The notes under the pieces are model-generated. The model made no database searches. It was not told where the DNA came from and saw only the letters and a list, made by a program, of their open reading frames with translations. A stretch of DNA of 64,000 nt, taken from the NCBI GenBank assembly GCA_963697355.1, contig CAVONV010000013.1:186001-250000 (forward strand), in the 5' to 3' direction. The stretch is from CAVONV01 sp963697355. GTDB taxonomy: Bacteria; Acidobacteriota; Vicinamibacteria; Marinacidobacterales; DATDRI01. The position numbers were made by a program, and so were the translations under genes. Shown here one piece after another: positions 43,125 through 51,158 of this stretch; within the stretch, counting starts at the first letter, position 1; each line of letters begins with the position of its first letter.

Positions 43125-43746
43125 ATGAGAGCCATGTTGCGGGCAAAGACCGTTGTCCTCAGCTTAACAGCTGTGGCCATGATTCTGGCCTGTACCGCTG
43201 AAACGACGAAGCAGGACGCGACCAACACCTTCGTCACAGTGGTGAGCATGCAAGGGCTAAGCGGGCGGCGTTGGTGGGACAACTGATGATGAGCTGAACT
43301 CCGACGTTTGTTCCGGAGCTTTTGGGGGCGCCTGTACCGTAATCGAAGATCAATGTACCGTCACGATGCAAGCTCAACCCAAGAACGGGATACCAACCTT
43401 GGGCCCGTCGTATTTGAACACGGTCGTCTTCAATCGCTATCGAGTGACCTACGTGCGTGCAGATGGGCGGAACGTTGCCGGACTCGATGTGCCTTATCCC
43501 TTTGATGGGGTCATGCAGTTGACGGTCCCGGCGGATGGGACGACCAGTTCGGCGAGCTTCGTAATCGTCCGAGTGCAAGCGAAGTGGGAGCCACCGCTGG
43601 CAAACCTTGCTGGAGTGGGTGGCGCCGCGGCGATTTCCGCGGTGGCTCAGGTGGACTTTTATGGCACGGATAACGCCGGTCGCAACATCACGGCTCGCGG
43701 TTATCTCAACGTGCATTTTGCCGATTGGACGGACGACTCGAACTAG
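43125..43746 (+). CDS. Putative lipoprotein after pilQ, one frame break
   Basis: About 206 residues after removing one G in 43263-43265. ATG 43125 follows GGAGG. Signal VVLSLTAVAMILAC with lipobox ILAC, then a Thr/Ser-rich stretch, GGVGGTTDDELNSDVC, and a beta-rich domain (VVFNRYRVTYVRADGRNVAG...; TSSASFVIVRVQ). Four cysteines near DVCSGAFGGACTVIEDQC could form disulfides. I do not recognise a family. Its place directly after pilQ, before another lipoprotein, suggests a pilus-assembly or outer-membrane role, as inference only. Confidence 0.65.
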
Positions 43747-43772
43747 GAGAATTTTGCTGTACGGAGGCGTAC

Positions 43773-44567
43773 ATGTGGAAAAAAGTTAAGTGGGCGTTTG
43801 TGTTGGCCGCCATTCCGGCGATGCTTGGCTATTTGGGTTGCACGACGGACGACCCTGTTGCTCCGCAGCTCGCCGGGCCCTCCGAGCTGGCGATATCTCT
43901 CCAGATGACGGTAAACCCCGATCAGTTGACCGCGGACGGGTGGTCGAGCTCTGTAATCGAGGTCGTGTGGAGAGATGAAAACGGACAGAGAACCCCCGGT
44001 AAGACCGTTGACTTCGACCTCGTTGTGGGCGGAGTCTTCGGCGACGTGGGCAACTTGGCTCCCCTTTGGGGACCTCGTCCCGTTGCGGGCGGCACCGAGG
44101 CCCGGGCCGTATCAGCGGTGACGGATGGTGATGGTGTGGCTCGGGCTCGGTACTGGGCGCCGTTTCGAACGGATCAAGTGAACGATATCACCGTGACCAT
44201 CACGTCTCGTCCAGCGGGTAACGATTACCGGGCGGCGTTCTACCGGCAAGTGGATATCCACCTTCGAGCCGCGGACCGGCCTCTCTTTCCAGGAGGGAAC
44301 GCCTGCGCCATCAGCGTCGAGCCTCAAAAGAGCGAGTACGCTGTCGGTGAGCTGATCTTCTTCACGGCGACTCAGGCCGTGGGGGCCAGTGACCAGCCTA
44401 TCGCGCGTTACGAGTGGGACTTTGGTGACGAGAGAGTGTCGACGGCGGTGGGACGGAGCGTCCAGCACGCCTATGCGCTCGGTAATGACTACACCGTGAC
44501 CCTCTATACGACCGAGTCCGTCTCGGGTGCTGTGGAATCATGTACGGTGGACATAAGGGTCAGGTAA
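43773..44567 (+). CDS. PKD-like lipoprotein
   Basis: 264 residues from ATG 43773 (MWKKVKWAFVLAAIPAMLGY) after GGAGG; lipobox YLGC. Residues about 30-160 form an Ig-like/invasin-type beta domain (SSVIEVVWRDENGQRTPGKT; DGDGVARARYWAP), and residues about 185-264 a PKD domain with YEWDFGD and the closing HAYALGNDYTVTLYTT. Probably exposed at the outer membrane or periplasm, associated with the pilus genes by position. A pilotin or adhesin-like role is possible, not shown. Reading frame intact, so the frame-break cluster ends before here. Confidence 0.75.
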   Translation: MWKKVKWAFVLAAIPAMLGYLGCTTDDPVAPQLAGPSELAISLQMTVNPDQLTADGWSSSVIEVVWRDENGQRTPGKTVDFDLVVGGVFGDVGNLAPLWGPRPVAGGTEARAVSAVTDGDGVARARYWAPFRTDQVNDITVTITSRPAGNDYRAAFYRQVDIHLRAADRPLFPGGNACAISVEPQKSEYAVGELIFFTATQAVGASDQPIARYEWDFGDERVSTAVGRSVQHAYALGNDYTVTLYTTESVSGAVESCTVDIRVR

Positions 44568-44592
44568 GGCACTTGGTCTAGTCTAGGACACA

Positions 44593-46359
44593 ATGTCCCG
44601 TATCGAAGATCTGGAAAGGAGACTGGGCAAAGATCCGAGCTCTAAAATCTTTGCCCAGCTCGCCGAAGAGTACAGGAAGGCTGGGCGTCTCGAAGACGCC
44701 ATACAAACCTGCCGGGATGGGTTGGAAATCCATCCCAACTACTTCTCGGCTCGCGTGGCGCTCGGTCGGGCGCTGCTCGAGACGGACGCGCTAAACGACG
44801 CGCGCCTCGAGTTGGAGGCCGTACTCGCGCAAGTTCCGGACAATATCCTCGCCAACAAATTCTTGGGAAAAACCTACGAACAGCTGGGACGGCTGGAAGA
44901 CGCCGTCGCCAAGTATCGAATCGCCCAGATGCTGGCACCGGAGGATGCCGGACTGGCGGATCGGGTGCAAGCTATCGAAGCCCAGCTGGATGGGGTTCTT
45001 GCGGGCAACGAGCCCGGCTCACCTAGAGATGTGCCCCCGCCACCAGCCGTCCACGATCCTACGGGAATCGAGCTACCTGAACTGCCCGAGCTCGACGGCG
45101 CAGAGCCCCCCGTGATCCAGGAGCCGACACTAGTTGTGGATGAGTTTCCAGCCGATGTGTTACCTATGATTCAGGGGCCGGTTGGAGTGCCACGACCGGA
45201 AGGTGAGATTTTTGAGACGCCAACGACGGATGTAGCCTACTCATCGGGAGGCGCACTGGAACGAGAGCAGGTGTTCGAGTTTGGCGAATCACCTGGGGAC
45301 CAGGCGTCGGCCCCATCCTCGTCAGTCCAAAGCTCAGATGAGGGCATGGTACCGGCAATGACGTCGGAACCGGAGCCGGTGTTCGAGTTTGGCGGCTCGC
45401 TCGAAAACCAGGCGCAGGACCTTCCTCCATTGACCCGAAGCTCCGGTGAAGAAGTGCCACCGTCAATCATGGTGGAGCCAGAACAGGTGTTCGAGTTTGG
45501 CGGCTCACTCGAGAACGAGGCGCAGGCCCTTCCACCGTTGACCCAAAGCTCCGATGAAGAAAAGCCACCGCCAATCAAGGTGGAGCCGGAACAGGTGTTC
45601 GAGTTTGACGAATCACTCGAGAACGAGGCGCAGGTCCTTCCTCCGTTAGCCCAAAGTCCAGATGAAGGAATGTCTCGCGAGCTCGAGCGGGAAACCGAGC
45701 AAGTCTTCGAGTTCGACGATGTTCCTCGAGCGGAGAGCCGGCAGGCCTCGACGTCCGGGGGAGAGAAAGGGCCTGATTTGGGTGACGGAGCCCTACTCGC
45801 GGACGACACTTCCGCGATGCACGACAGACTGGAACAAGGCTTCCTGACAGGCGAGGCGGGCGGGAGTACGGGTCAGACGCCGAGTCCGGCGGCGCCCCCG
45901 ATGGCTGTCCCGGAATCATTCGAGATGGGCGAGACTCCAGTCGTAGAAACCCCGACGGCCGGACATGAGGAACGCGGTATTACCCAGCCGATGAACGTTG
46001 CTGGAGATGCTCCCTTGGAATCGGCTCCTCCGGAATTTCAAGCGCAGGAAATCCCGGCCGAGCCTGAAGAGCCGGTACCGCAGCCGGGCATGACAACCGC
46101 CACACTCGCGGAGCTGTATGCCTCTCAGGGGCACATCGAGGAGGCGCTGGGCGTTTACCGCGAGCTTGTCGCTTCGCATCCGGAAGACAGCAAGTTGCGC
46201 CAGCGGTTGGCGGAGCTCGCGGCACTGACGAATCAGCAAGGTGAAGAACTAACCCGTGCGACTCCGAAAGAGGTGAGCCATTCGGCAACGGAAGGCCAGT
46301 CATTGAGAGAGAGTATCCGCATTTTGGAGGGCTGGCTTGCCGCCATCCGGAAGCCTTGA
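44593..46359 (+). CDS. TPR protein with acidic 36-residue tandem repeats
   Basis: 588 residues, cytoplasmic. N-terminal TPRs (about 5-130: YRKAGRLEDAIQTCRDGLEI), long acidic/proline-rich middle (140-500) holding four 36-residue repeats, and C-terminal TPRs (about 500-545: LAELYASQGHIEEALGVYRE). Same layout as the larger gene at 5208-8977, though the repeats differ in sequence. Lies between the pil operon with its lipoproteins and a roadblock gene 9 bases downstream. This suggests a polarity or motility scaffold comparable to FimV or MglB partners; inference. No membrane segment. Confidence 0.8.
   Translation: MSRIEDLERRLGKDPSSKIFAQLAEEYRKAGRLEDAIQTCRDGLEIHPNYFSARVALGRALLETDALNDARLELEAVLAQVPDNILANKFLGKTYEQLGRLEDAVAKYRIAQMLAPEDAGLADRVQAIEAQLDGVLAGNEPGSPRDVPPPPAVHDPTGIELPELPELDGAEPPVIQEPTLVVDEFPADVLPMIQGPVGVPRPEGEIFETPTTDVAYSSGGALEREQVFEFGESPGDQASAPSSSVQSSDEGMVPAMTSEPEPVFEFGGSLENQAQDLPPLTRSSGEEVPPSIMVEPEQVFEFGGSLENEAQALPPLTQSSDEEKPPPIKVEPEQVFEFDESLENEAQVLPPLAQSPDEGMSRELERETEQVFEFDDVPRAESRQASTSGGEKGPDLGDGALLADDTSAMHDRLEQGFLTGEAGGSTGQTPSPAAPPMAVPESFEMGETPVVETPTAGHEERGITQPMNVAGDAPLESAPPEFQAQEIPAEPEEPVPQPGMTTATLAELYASQGHIEEALGVYRELVASHPEDSKLRQRLAELAALTNQQGEELTRATPKEVSHSATEGQSLRESIRILEGWLAAIRKP
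45271..45702 (+). repeat. 108-bp coding tandem repeat (36 residues), four copies
   Basis: Copies begin at 45271, 45379, 45487 and 45595, with the start VFEFGGSLEN recurring at exact 108-base spacing; a partial fifth (VFEFDDV) begins at 45703. The middle copies are most alike. Frame is preserved by unit length. Confidence 0.9.
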
Positions 46360-46368
46360 GGAGCGCGA

Positions 46369-46728
46369 ATGGTTTTTGCTGAGGTGCTGAAAGAAACCGG
46401 AGGCCGACTCGAGGGGTGTGTTGGACTCGTCGTAATGGGAATGGATGGTATTCCCATAGAGAAGCTCATTTTGGACGATGGCGTCAATTTCGAGATGCTG
46501 GCCACGGAGTGCACGACGATCCTCAGAAACACCCGCCAGGCGTCCCAAGGTGTGGGCGGGGGACGACTTCGAGAGCTCATTATCCAAACGGATGCGTTCG
46601 TCGTTCTCGTCGAGGCGATCACGGAAGACTACGTGTTGCTGGGAACGCTTCGCCCCGGCGGTCCATACGGTCGGGCTCGATATCTGCTTCGTCAAGCTTC
46701 CTCGAAGCTTGAAAAAGAGTTCCTCTAG
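46369..46728 (+). CDS. Roadblock/LC7 domain protein
   Basis: 119 residues, a single roadblock/LC7 domain: VLKETGGRLEGCVGLVVMGM, DGIPIEK, and the helix-strand end DYVLLGTLRPGGPYGRARYL. Roadblock proteins often act as GTPase-activating partners of small Ras-like GTPases, for example MglB with MglA in myxobacterial polarity. No GTPase gene is present in the window. Nine bases after the TPR gene, so co-transcribed with it; the accB promoter begins just after. Confidence 0.88.
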   Translation: MVFAEVLKETGGRLEGCVGLVVMGMDGIPIEKLILDDGVNFEMLATECTTILRNTRQASQGVGGGRLRELIIQTDAFVVLVEAITEDYVLLGTLRPGGPYGRARYLLRQASSKLEKEFL

Positions 46729-46764
46729 AAACCTCACCGTCCCAAGAGCCCACGAGAGAAGTAT

Positions 46765-46794
46765 TTGGTGCCTCCCTGGTATCTGTGCTATCTT
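46765..46794 (+). promoter_or_regulatory. Possible promoter of accB-accC
   Basis: TTGGTG (46765-46770), 18-base spacer, TATCTT (46789-46794), about 42 bases before the GTG of accB. It is moderate in both boxes. Confidence 0.4.
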
Positions 46795-46836
46795 CTCTAT
46801 CTTTGTAAGCCTTGAAGCCCGAGGGAAGGAAAGAAC

Positions 46837-47331
46837 GTGTCATTGAATTTAAGCGAACTCAAAGAGCTGCTCGAGCTCATCTCCGAAAGAGACATTACCG
46901 AGTTCGAGTTGGAAGAGGACGGCGTAAAACTCAAGATCAAGAAAGGACATCCGGCGGTGGTCGAAGCCCCTGTCCAACAGGACCCTCGAGCGATGCCCAT
47001 GGCAGCCGGTCCGGTTGTCGCGGCCGCTCCCGCGCCCCAAGCAGCCAATCCCGCTGCCGAAGTGCCAGAGGACCAAGACGAGCCGGGCATGACATGGGTG
47101 ACCTCGCCCATGGTCGGTACTTTTTACCGAGCGCCGGAACCGGGAGCGCCACCTTTCGTGAATGAGGGGGATCGTGTGAAACCGGGGCAGGTCCTTTGCA
47201 TCCTGGAAGCCATGAAGCTGATGAACGAGCTGGAGGCGGAGATAGCCGGCGAGATCGTCGAGATCTGTGTCGAGAACGCCCAACCTGTTCAGTATGGCGA
47301 CAGGCTCTTCAGTGTCAAAGTGGCAGGCTAG
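46837..47331 (+). CDS. accB: Biotin carboxyl carrier protein of acetyl-CoA carboxylase
   Basis: 164 residues from GTG 46837 with GAAGGAAAG upstream. N-terminal helical part (LSELKELLELISERDITEFE), Pro/Ala linker (about 50-85) and C-terminal biotinyl domain with the biotinylation motif EAMKLMNELEAE. Carries CO2 from AccC to the carboxyltransferase for malonyl-CoA synthesis. accC follows 9 bases later. Confidence 0.96.
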   Translation: MSLNLSELKELLELISERDITEFELEEDGVKLKIKKGHPAVVEAPVQQDPRAMPMAAGPVVAAAPAPQAANPAAEVPEDQDEPGMTWVTSPMVGTFYRAPEPGAPPFVNEGDRVKPGQVLCILEAMKLMNELEAEIAGEIVEICVENAQPVQYGDRLFSVKVAG

Positions 47332-47340
47332 TACAACTTC

Positions 47341-48699
47341 ATGTTCAAGAAAATTCTGATAGCGAACCGGGGAGAGATTGCCCTTCGCGTCATCTCCGCC
47401 TGTAAAGAGCTTGGAGTCCGTACTGTCGCAGTCTATTCCGAGGCGGACGCCGATTCACTTCACGTTCGGTTTGCAGATGAAGGCGTCTGCATTGGGCCAT
47501 CTCGGAGCGTGGACAGCTATCTCAACATACCGAGCATCATCTCGGCAGCGGAGATAACCGGCTCGGATGCGATCCATCCAGGGTACGGTTTTCTTGCTGA
47601 GAGTTCTTACCTGGCGGAAGTTTGTGAAGCCTGTCACATAAAGTTCATCGGACCCAGCCCGCGGGCTATCCGTCTCATGGGAGACAAATCGTTGGCTCGC
47701 CGGACCATGAAGAAAACAGGGGTGCCGGTGCTGCCGGGCTCGAGCGGCGTATTAGAAAGCGAAGAAGAGGCTCTTCAGCTCGCGTCGGACATAAAATATC
47801 CGATTATGCTGAAGGCGGCCGCCGGAGGTGGAGGTCGCGGTATGCGGATCGTCGAGAGCGCCCACGATCTGCCGAAGGCATTCCGTACCGCGCAACAGGA
47901 GGCGGAAACCGCGTTTGGTGTTGCCGACCTCTATTTGGAAAAGTATCTCGAATACCCTCGTCATATCGAAATCCAGATTCTAGGGGACAGCAAGGGTAGT
48001 GTCGTGCATCTCGGCGAAAGGGAGTGCTCCATCCAGCGGCGTCACCAGAAGCTGCTCGAGGAATCGCCTTCTCCCGCCGTGTCGGAGCGGTTACGGCGCA
48101 AAATGGGACACATCGCCGTTGACGGAGCAAAGGCCGTGGGCTATGTCGGTGCGGGTACGATGGAGTTTCTTCTTGATGAGGAGGAGAACTTCTACTTCAT
48201 GGAAATGAACACCCGTATCCAGGTCGAACATCCAGTGACGGAGATGGTGACTGGCGTCGATTTGGTGAAGGAGCAGATTCAGGTTGCTTCCGGTGAGCCG
48301 ATTGGCTTCACCCAAAAGGACATCACTTTCAATGGGGCGAGTATCGAATGTCGTGTCAATGCTGAAGACCCCGATACTTTTCTGCCTTCTCCCGGAAAAA
48401 TCAGCGCCTTCCATTTGCCCGGAGGCCCCGGCGTGAGGGTCGATACGGCGGCCCATGCCGATTGTGAGGTCCTTCCGTACTACGATTCGCTCATCGCAAA
48501 GATCGTCGTTCACGGCAGAGATCGCGATGAGGCCATTCAGAGGATGAAACGCGCCCTCGAGTTGACCGTTATCGAAGGCATCAAGACCACCATACCACTT
48601 CATTTGAGAGTGTTGAGTCACCGAGATTTCATCGCAGGAAAATACAACACTCGTTTTCTCGAGACCCTCGACCGGGAAGAAAAGGCAGTAGCATCGTAA
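47341..48699 (+). CDS. accC: Biotin carboxylase subunit of acetyl-CoA carboxylase
   Basis: 452 residues, exact family size. ATP-grasp: FKKILIANRGEIALRVISAC, the glycine-rich AAGGGGRGM, HLGERECSIQRRHQKLLEE and EMNTRIQVEHPVTE. It carboxylates biotin on AccB using bicarbonate and ATP. accA and accD are not in the window. A repeat array begins just after the stop. Confidence 0.97.
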   Translation: MFKKILIANRGEIALRVISACKELGVRTVAVYSEADADSLHVRFADEGVCIGPSRSVDSYLNIPSIISAAEITGSDAIHPGYGFLAESSYLAEVCEACHIKFIGPSPRAIRLMGDKSLARRTMKKTGVPVLPGSSGVLESEEEALQLASDIKYPIMLKAAAGGGGRGMRIVESAHDLPKAFRTAQQEAETAFGVADLYLEKYLEYPRHIEIQILGDSKGSVVHLGERECSIQRRHQKLLEESPSPAVSERLRRKMGHIAVDGAKAVGYVGAGTMEFLLDEEENFYFMEMNTRIQVEHPVTEMVTGVDLVKEQIQVASGEPIGFTQKDITFNGASIECRVNAEDPDTFLPSPGKISAFHLPGGPGVRVDTAAHADCEVLPYYDSLIAKIVVHGRDRDEAIQRMKRALELTVIEGIKTTIPLHLRVLSHRDFIAGKYNTRFLETLDREEKAVAS

Positions 48700-48701
48700 A
48701 G

Positions 48702-48856
48702 CACTCGAGAACCCGAGCACTCAAGAACCCACGGATCCACGACAAAAACCCTCAAGAATATGTCGCGACGCGCCAAGACATAGAGCCGCAGAACGCATCG
48801 CGAAGAAGTCGCGACCATTCTGCTGGAATTCTTGAGTGTTTGAGTACTCGAGTTCC
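48702..48856. repeat. Inverted pair of 8-bp-family arrays between accC and coaE
   Basis: Left arm 48702-48731 reads CTCGAGAACCCGAGCACTCAAGAACCC-like (CAAGAAC orientation), right arm 48830-48856 reads TTCTTGAGTGTTTGAGTACTCGAG (opposite). CACTCAAGAA on the left and TTCTTGAGTG on the right pair perfectly over 10 bases. The ~100 bases between have no gene. Confidence 0.6.
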
Positions 48857-48915
48857 AACTGTGCTTGCTCTCACTGCTGAGCTACCCTAGGACTGGATCT
48901 CGGAGGATTTCTCTA

Positions 48916-49527
48916 GTGCTAAAGGTCGGACTGACTGGAGGTATCGCCTGTGGAAAGACGGTGGTCCGTGAGATCCTCGCTGGGCTCGGTGCCTTCACGT
49001 TGGACGCGGATGCGATTGTACATCGTCTGATGGGGTCGGACTCGGAGCTTTCCCGAGAGGTTGCGAAACGGTTCGGCTCGGAAGTGCTCACACGAGAGGG
49101 CGCAGTGGATCGGAAGAGGCTTGGCGGGCTTGTTTTTTCTGACCCGGAACGGCGCCGTCAGTTGAACGAGATCGTGCATCCTCTCGTCATAGAAGAAGAA
49201 CAGCGGCTCATCGAAGATGCGAAAAACAAGGGGGAGGCGGTAGCCGTTGTGGACGCGGCCCTCATGATTGAAGTCGGTACTTATAGTGCCTATGACGCCG
49301 TCATTGTCGCCTTTTGCCGACGAGACCTTCAAATCGAACGCTTGATGAAACGGAATGGTTTCACTATGGAGGAGGCCACACGGCGGGTCGACGCGCAGTT
49401 ACCTGCCGAAGAAAAGAAGCGCTATGCTGATTTCTTCATCGATACTTCCGGAACTCTGGAGGACACCGAAAGACAGGTTGGTGAAGTGTGGAACCAATTG
49501 CTGGCATTGTCCGAGCGGAATGAGTGA
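48916..49527 (+). CDS. coaE: Dephospho-CoA kinase
   Basis: 203 residues from GTG 48916, which has CGGAGGA 8-9 bases upstream; the longer frame from 48865 lacks such a site. P-loop in LTGGIACGKTVVREIL (Ala-Cys in place of the common Gly-Ser), DADAIVHRLM, and lid region RMxRR-like FCRRDLQIERLMKRNG. Last step of coenzyme A synthesis. No CoA gene is adjacent; it stands alone after accBC. Confidence 0.93.
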   Translation: MLKVGLTGGIACGKTVVREILAGLGAFTLDADAIVHRLMGSDSELSREVAKRFGSEVLTREGAVDRKRLGGLVFSDPERRRQLNEIVHPLVIEEEQRLIEDAKNKGEAVAVVDAALMIEVGTYSAYDAVIVAFCRRDLQIERLMKRNGFTMEEATRRVDAQLPAEEKKRYADFFIDTSGTLEDTERQVGEVWNQLLALSERNE

Positions 49528-49558
49528 GCAGTTGGCAGCCATCGGTAATCAGTGACCA

Positions 49559-49619
49559 GCATCCGCACGGCCAAGACAGGCGACATCCACCGCAGCGGAG
49601 ACTGACTTCGTGCGGATGC
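49559..49619. other. Long inverted repeat in the coaE-lapA gap
   Basis: GCATCCGCACG (49559-49569) and CGTGCGGATGC (49609-49619) are perfect 11-base arms around 39 bases. The gap between coaE and lapA (49528-49778) holds no gene; the rest is 6-bp and 8-bp repeat arrays. Confidence 0.6.
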
Positions 49620-49672
49620 CCCGTGCCCCTGCCCTTGCTCCAGCCCGTGCCCTTACCCCTGCCATAGGCAAG
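49617..49672. repeat. 6-bp degenerate tandem array (GCCCGT/GCCCCT)
   Basis: Runs such as GTGCCC-CTGCCC-TTGCTC and GCCCGT-GCCCTT-ACCCCT. Same type as 53741-53808. No ORF is credible here. Confidence 0.6.
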
Positions 49673-49699
49673 TTAGTTGGAAGTGACATACAGCCAGGC

Positions 49700-49777
49700 A
49701 GTATTCTCGAGTTCTTGAGTTCTTGAGTTCTTGAATTCTTGAGTCCTCGGGTTCCCGAGTTCTCGGGTTCTCGAATT
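49700..49777. repeat. 8-bp tandem array GTTCTTGA, nine or more units
   Basis: Best example of the family: GTTCTTGA three times, then ATTCTTGA, GTCCTCGG, GTTCCCGA, GTTCTCGG, GTTCTCGA. Copy divergence grows towards lapA, whose stop (49779) it touches. Transcribed from lapA it gives TCAAGAAC repeats. Confidence 0.88.
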
Positions 49778-49778
49778 C

Positions 49779-50129
49779 CTAGTCCAGACTTACCCCCGAA
49801 TCGTCGCCCGTCTCCGACTCTGTCGGCTCGAGATTAAGCCTTTCCAAAGGCTGTTTTCGAGAGGCTGTAAGCTCCGATTGCAATCGTTCGACTGTCTTTC
49901 TTGTCTGCCGCAGTCGAGAGCGAAGCCTTATCTGATCCGCAAGGGACAAGAGCGCTGCGACGATGAAGCCCGCGAGAAGAGCGCCGAAAAGAGCCAATGC
50001 GAGGGACATCTCGCCCGTATGCCAGGAGCGAGTGAAGTAGACAACGACCTTCTGGTCGAAGTTGAAATAGATGAAAATCGCCAGGAGCGCCCCTAGCAAG
50101 ACGTAGAACAAGTTACGTATGGTAGTCAC
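49779..50129 (-). CDS. LapA-like (DUF1049) small membrane protein
   Basis: 116 residues with two membrane helices (NLFYVLLGALLAIFIYFNFD and LALALFGALLAGFIVAALLS) and a coiled-coil tail (RQTRKTVERLQSELTAS). Layout matches LapA/YciS, which with LapB controls LPS synthesis by regulating LpxC stability in E. coli. Its location at the end of a KDO operon fits that, but LapB is not here. 69 bases after kdsD. Confidence 0.75.
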   Translation of the reverse strand: MTTIRNLFYVLLGALLAIFIYFNFDQKVVVYFTRSWHTGEMSLALALFGALLAGFIVAALLSLADQIRLRSRLRQTRKTVERLQSELTASRKQPLERLNLEPTESETGDDSGVSLD

Positions 50130-50198
50130 AGTTACCTCGAGGATGTTCAGATGAGTTCGTCCCGTTTATCCATGGTGCGAGCATAGAGGAGATTGTTC

Positions 50199-51158
50199 TT
50201 AGAAATAGCTCCCCAGTCTCCACAGGTCATGAAGATGAATGATGCCTGCTACGCCTCCGTTCTCGTCGGGCACAAGCAAGGAAGTGATCTTCATCTCTTC
50301 CATGATAGCAAGGGCCCGAGTGGCGAGCTCACGCCGCTCAATAGTTCTCGGATTGGCGGTCATGCACTCTCCCGCAGTTTTTCTTAAGATTTGGTCGTCT
50401 TTTTGTAGCTGCCTACGCAAGTCGCCGTCCGAGATGAGTCCGACCAATCTTCCGGATCGGTCGACCACGCTGGTGACCCCCAGTGCCTTGCTAGACATCT
50501 CGTAGATCGCGTCGGCCATGAAAGCGTCTTCTTGGACGACCGGGATCTCGTGACCGGAGTGCATCAAATTTTCGACCCGCATCAGCTTGGCCCCTAGTTG
50601 GCCGCGAGGGTGAAGCCCGGCAAAGTCTTCGGCCGTGAAACCCCTTTTCTCCAAAACGGCCATGGCCAATGCATCGCCGAGCGCCAAGGAGGCGGTTGTG
50701 CTGGCTGTGGGTGCCAAGCCCATCGGACAAGCTTCTTCGTCCACCGAAACGTCGAGCGTGACATCCGAGGATTGAGCCAGCGTAGAGTTCATTCTCCCAA
50801 GAAACGATATCAAGGGGATGCTCAGACGCTTGGTGGTTTCGAGCAGCTGCAGTATTTCCTCTGTCTCACCACTGTTTGATACCGCGATCACCACATCCGA
50901 TGGGACCACCATGCCCAAGTCTCCGTGCAAAGCCTCGGCCGGGTGAAGGTACAGGGAAGGGGTGCCGGTGGAGTTCAAAGTGGCGGCGATTTTGCGACAG
51001 ATGATCCCCGATTTGCCGATGCCTGTGACTACGACTCGACCCTTGCAGTTGATGATGAGCTCGACGGCTTCTTGGAAGCTTGAATCGATGCGTTCAATGA
51101 GGTTCGCGATGGCCCGGGACTCGATGCTCAGAACCTTTCGGGCGAGATCGAGACTCAT
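50199..51158 (-). CDS. kdsD: D-arabinose 5-phosphate isomerase
   Basis: 319 residues: SIS domain (about 30-180: VVTGIGKSGIICRKIAATLN, LYLHPAEALHGDLGMV) and two CBS domains (about 200-319). It converts ribulose 5-phosphate to arabinose 5-phosphate, the substrate of KdsA, whose gene overlaps it by 4 bases (ATGA). Usual neighbour kdsC, the KDO8P phosphatase, is not between them nor later in the window. Confidence 0.95.
   Translation of the reverse strand: MSLDLARKVLSIESRAIANLIERIDSSFQEAVELIINCKGRVVVTGIGKSGIICRKIAATLNSTGTPSLYLHPAEALHGDLGMVVPSDVVIAVSNSGETEEILQLLETTKRLSIPLISFLGRMNSTLAQSSDVTLDVSVDEEACPMGLAPTASTTASLALGDALAMAVLEKRGFTAEDFAGLHPRGQLGAKLMRVENLMHSGHEIPVVQEDAFMADAIYEMSSKALGVTSVVDRSGRLVGLISDGDLRRQLQKDDQILRKTAGECMTANPRTIERRELATRALAIMEEMKITSLLVPDENGGVAGIIHLHDLWRLGSYF

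Noticed and set aside
49700..49777. CRISPR array
   Set aside because: Units are 8 bases and contiguous, with no spacers, leader or cas genes.
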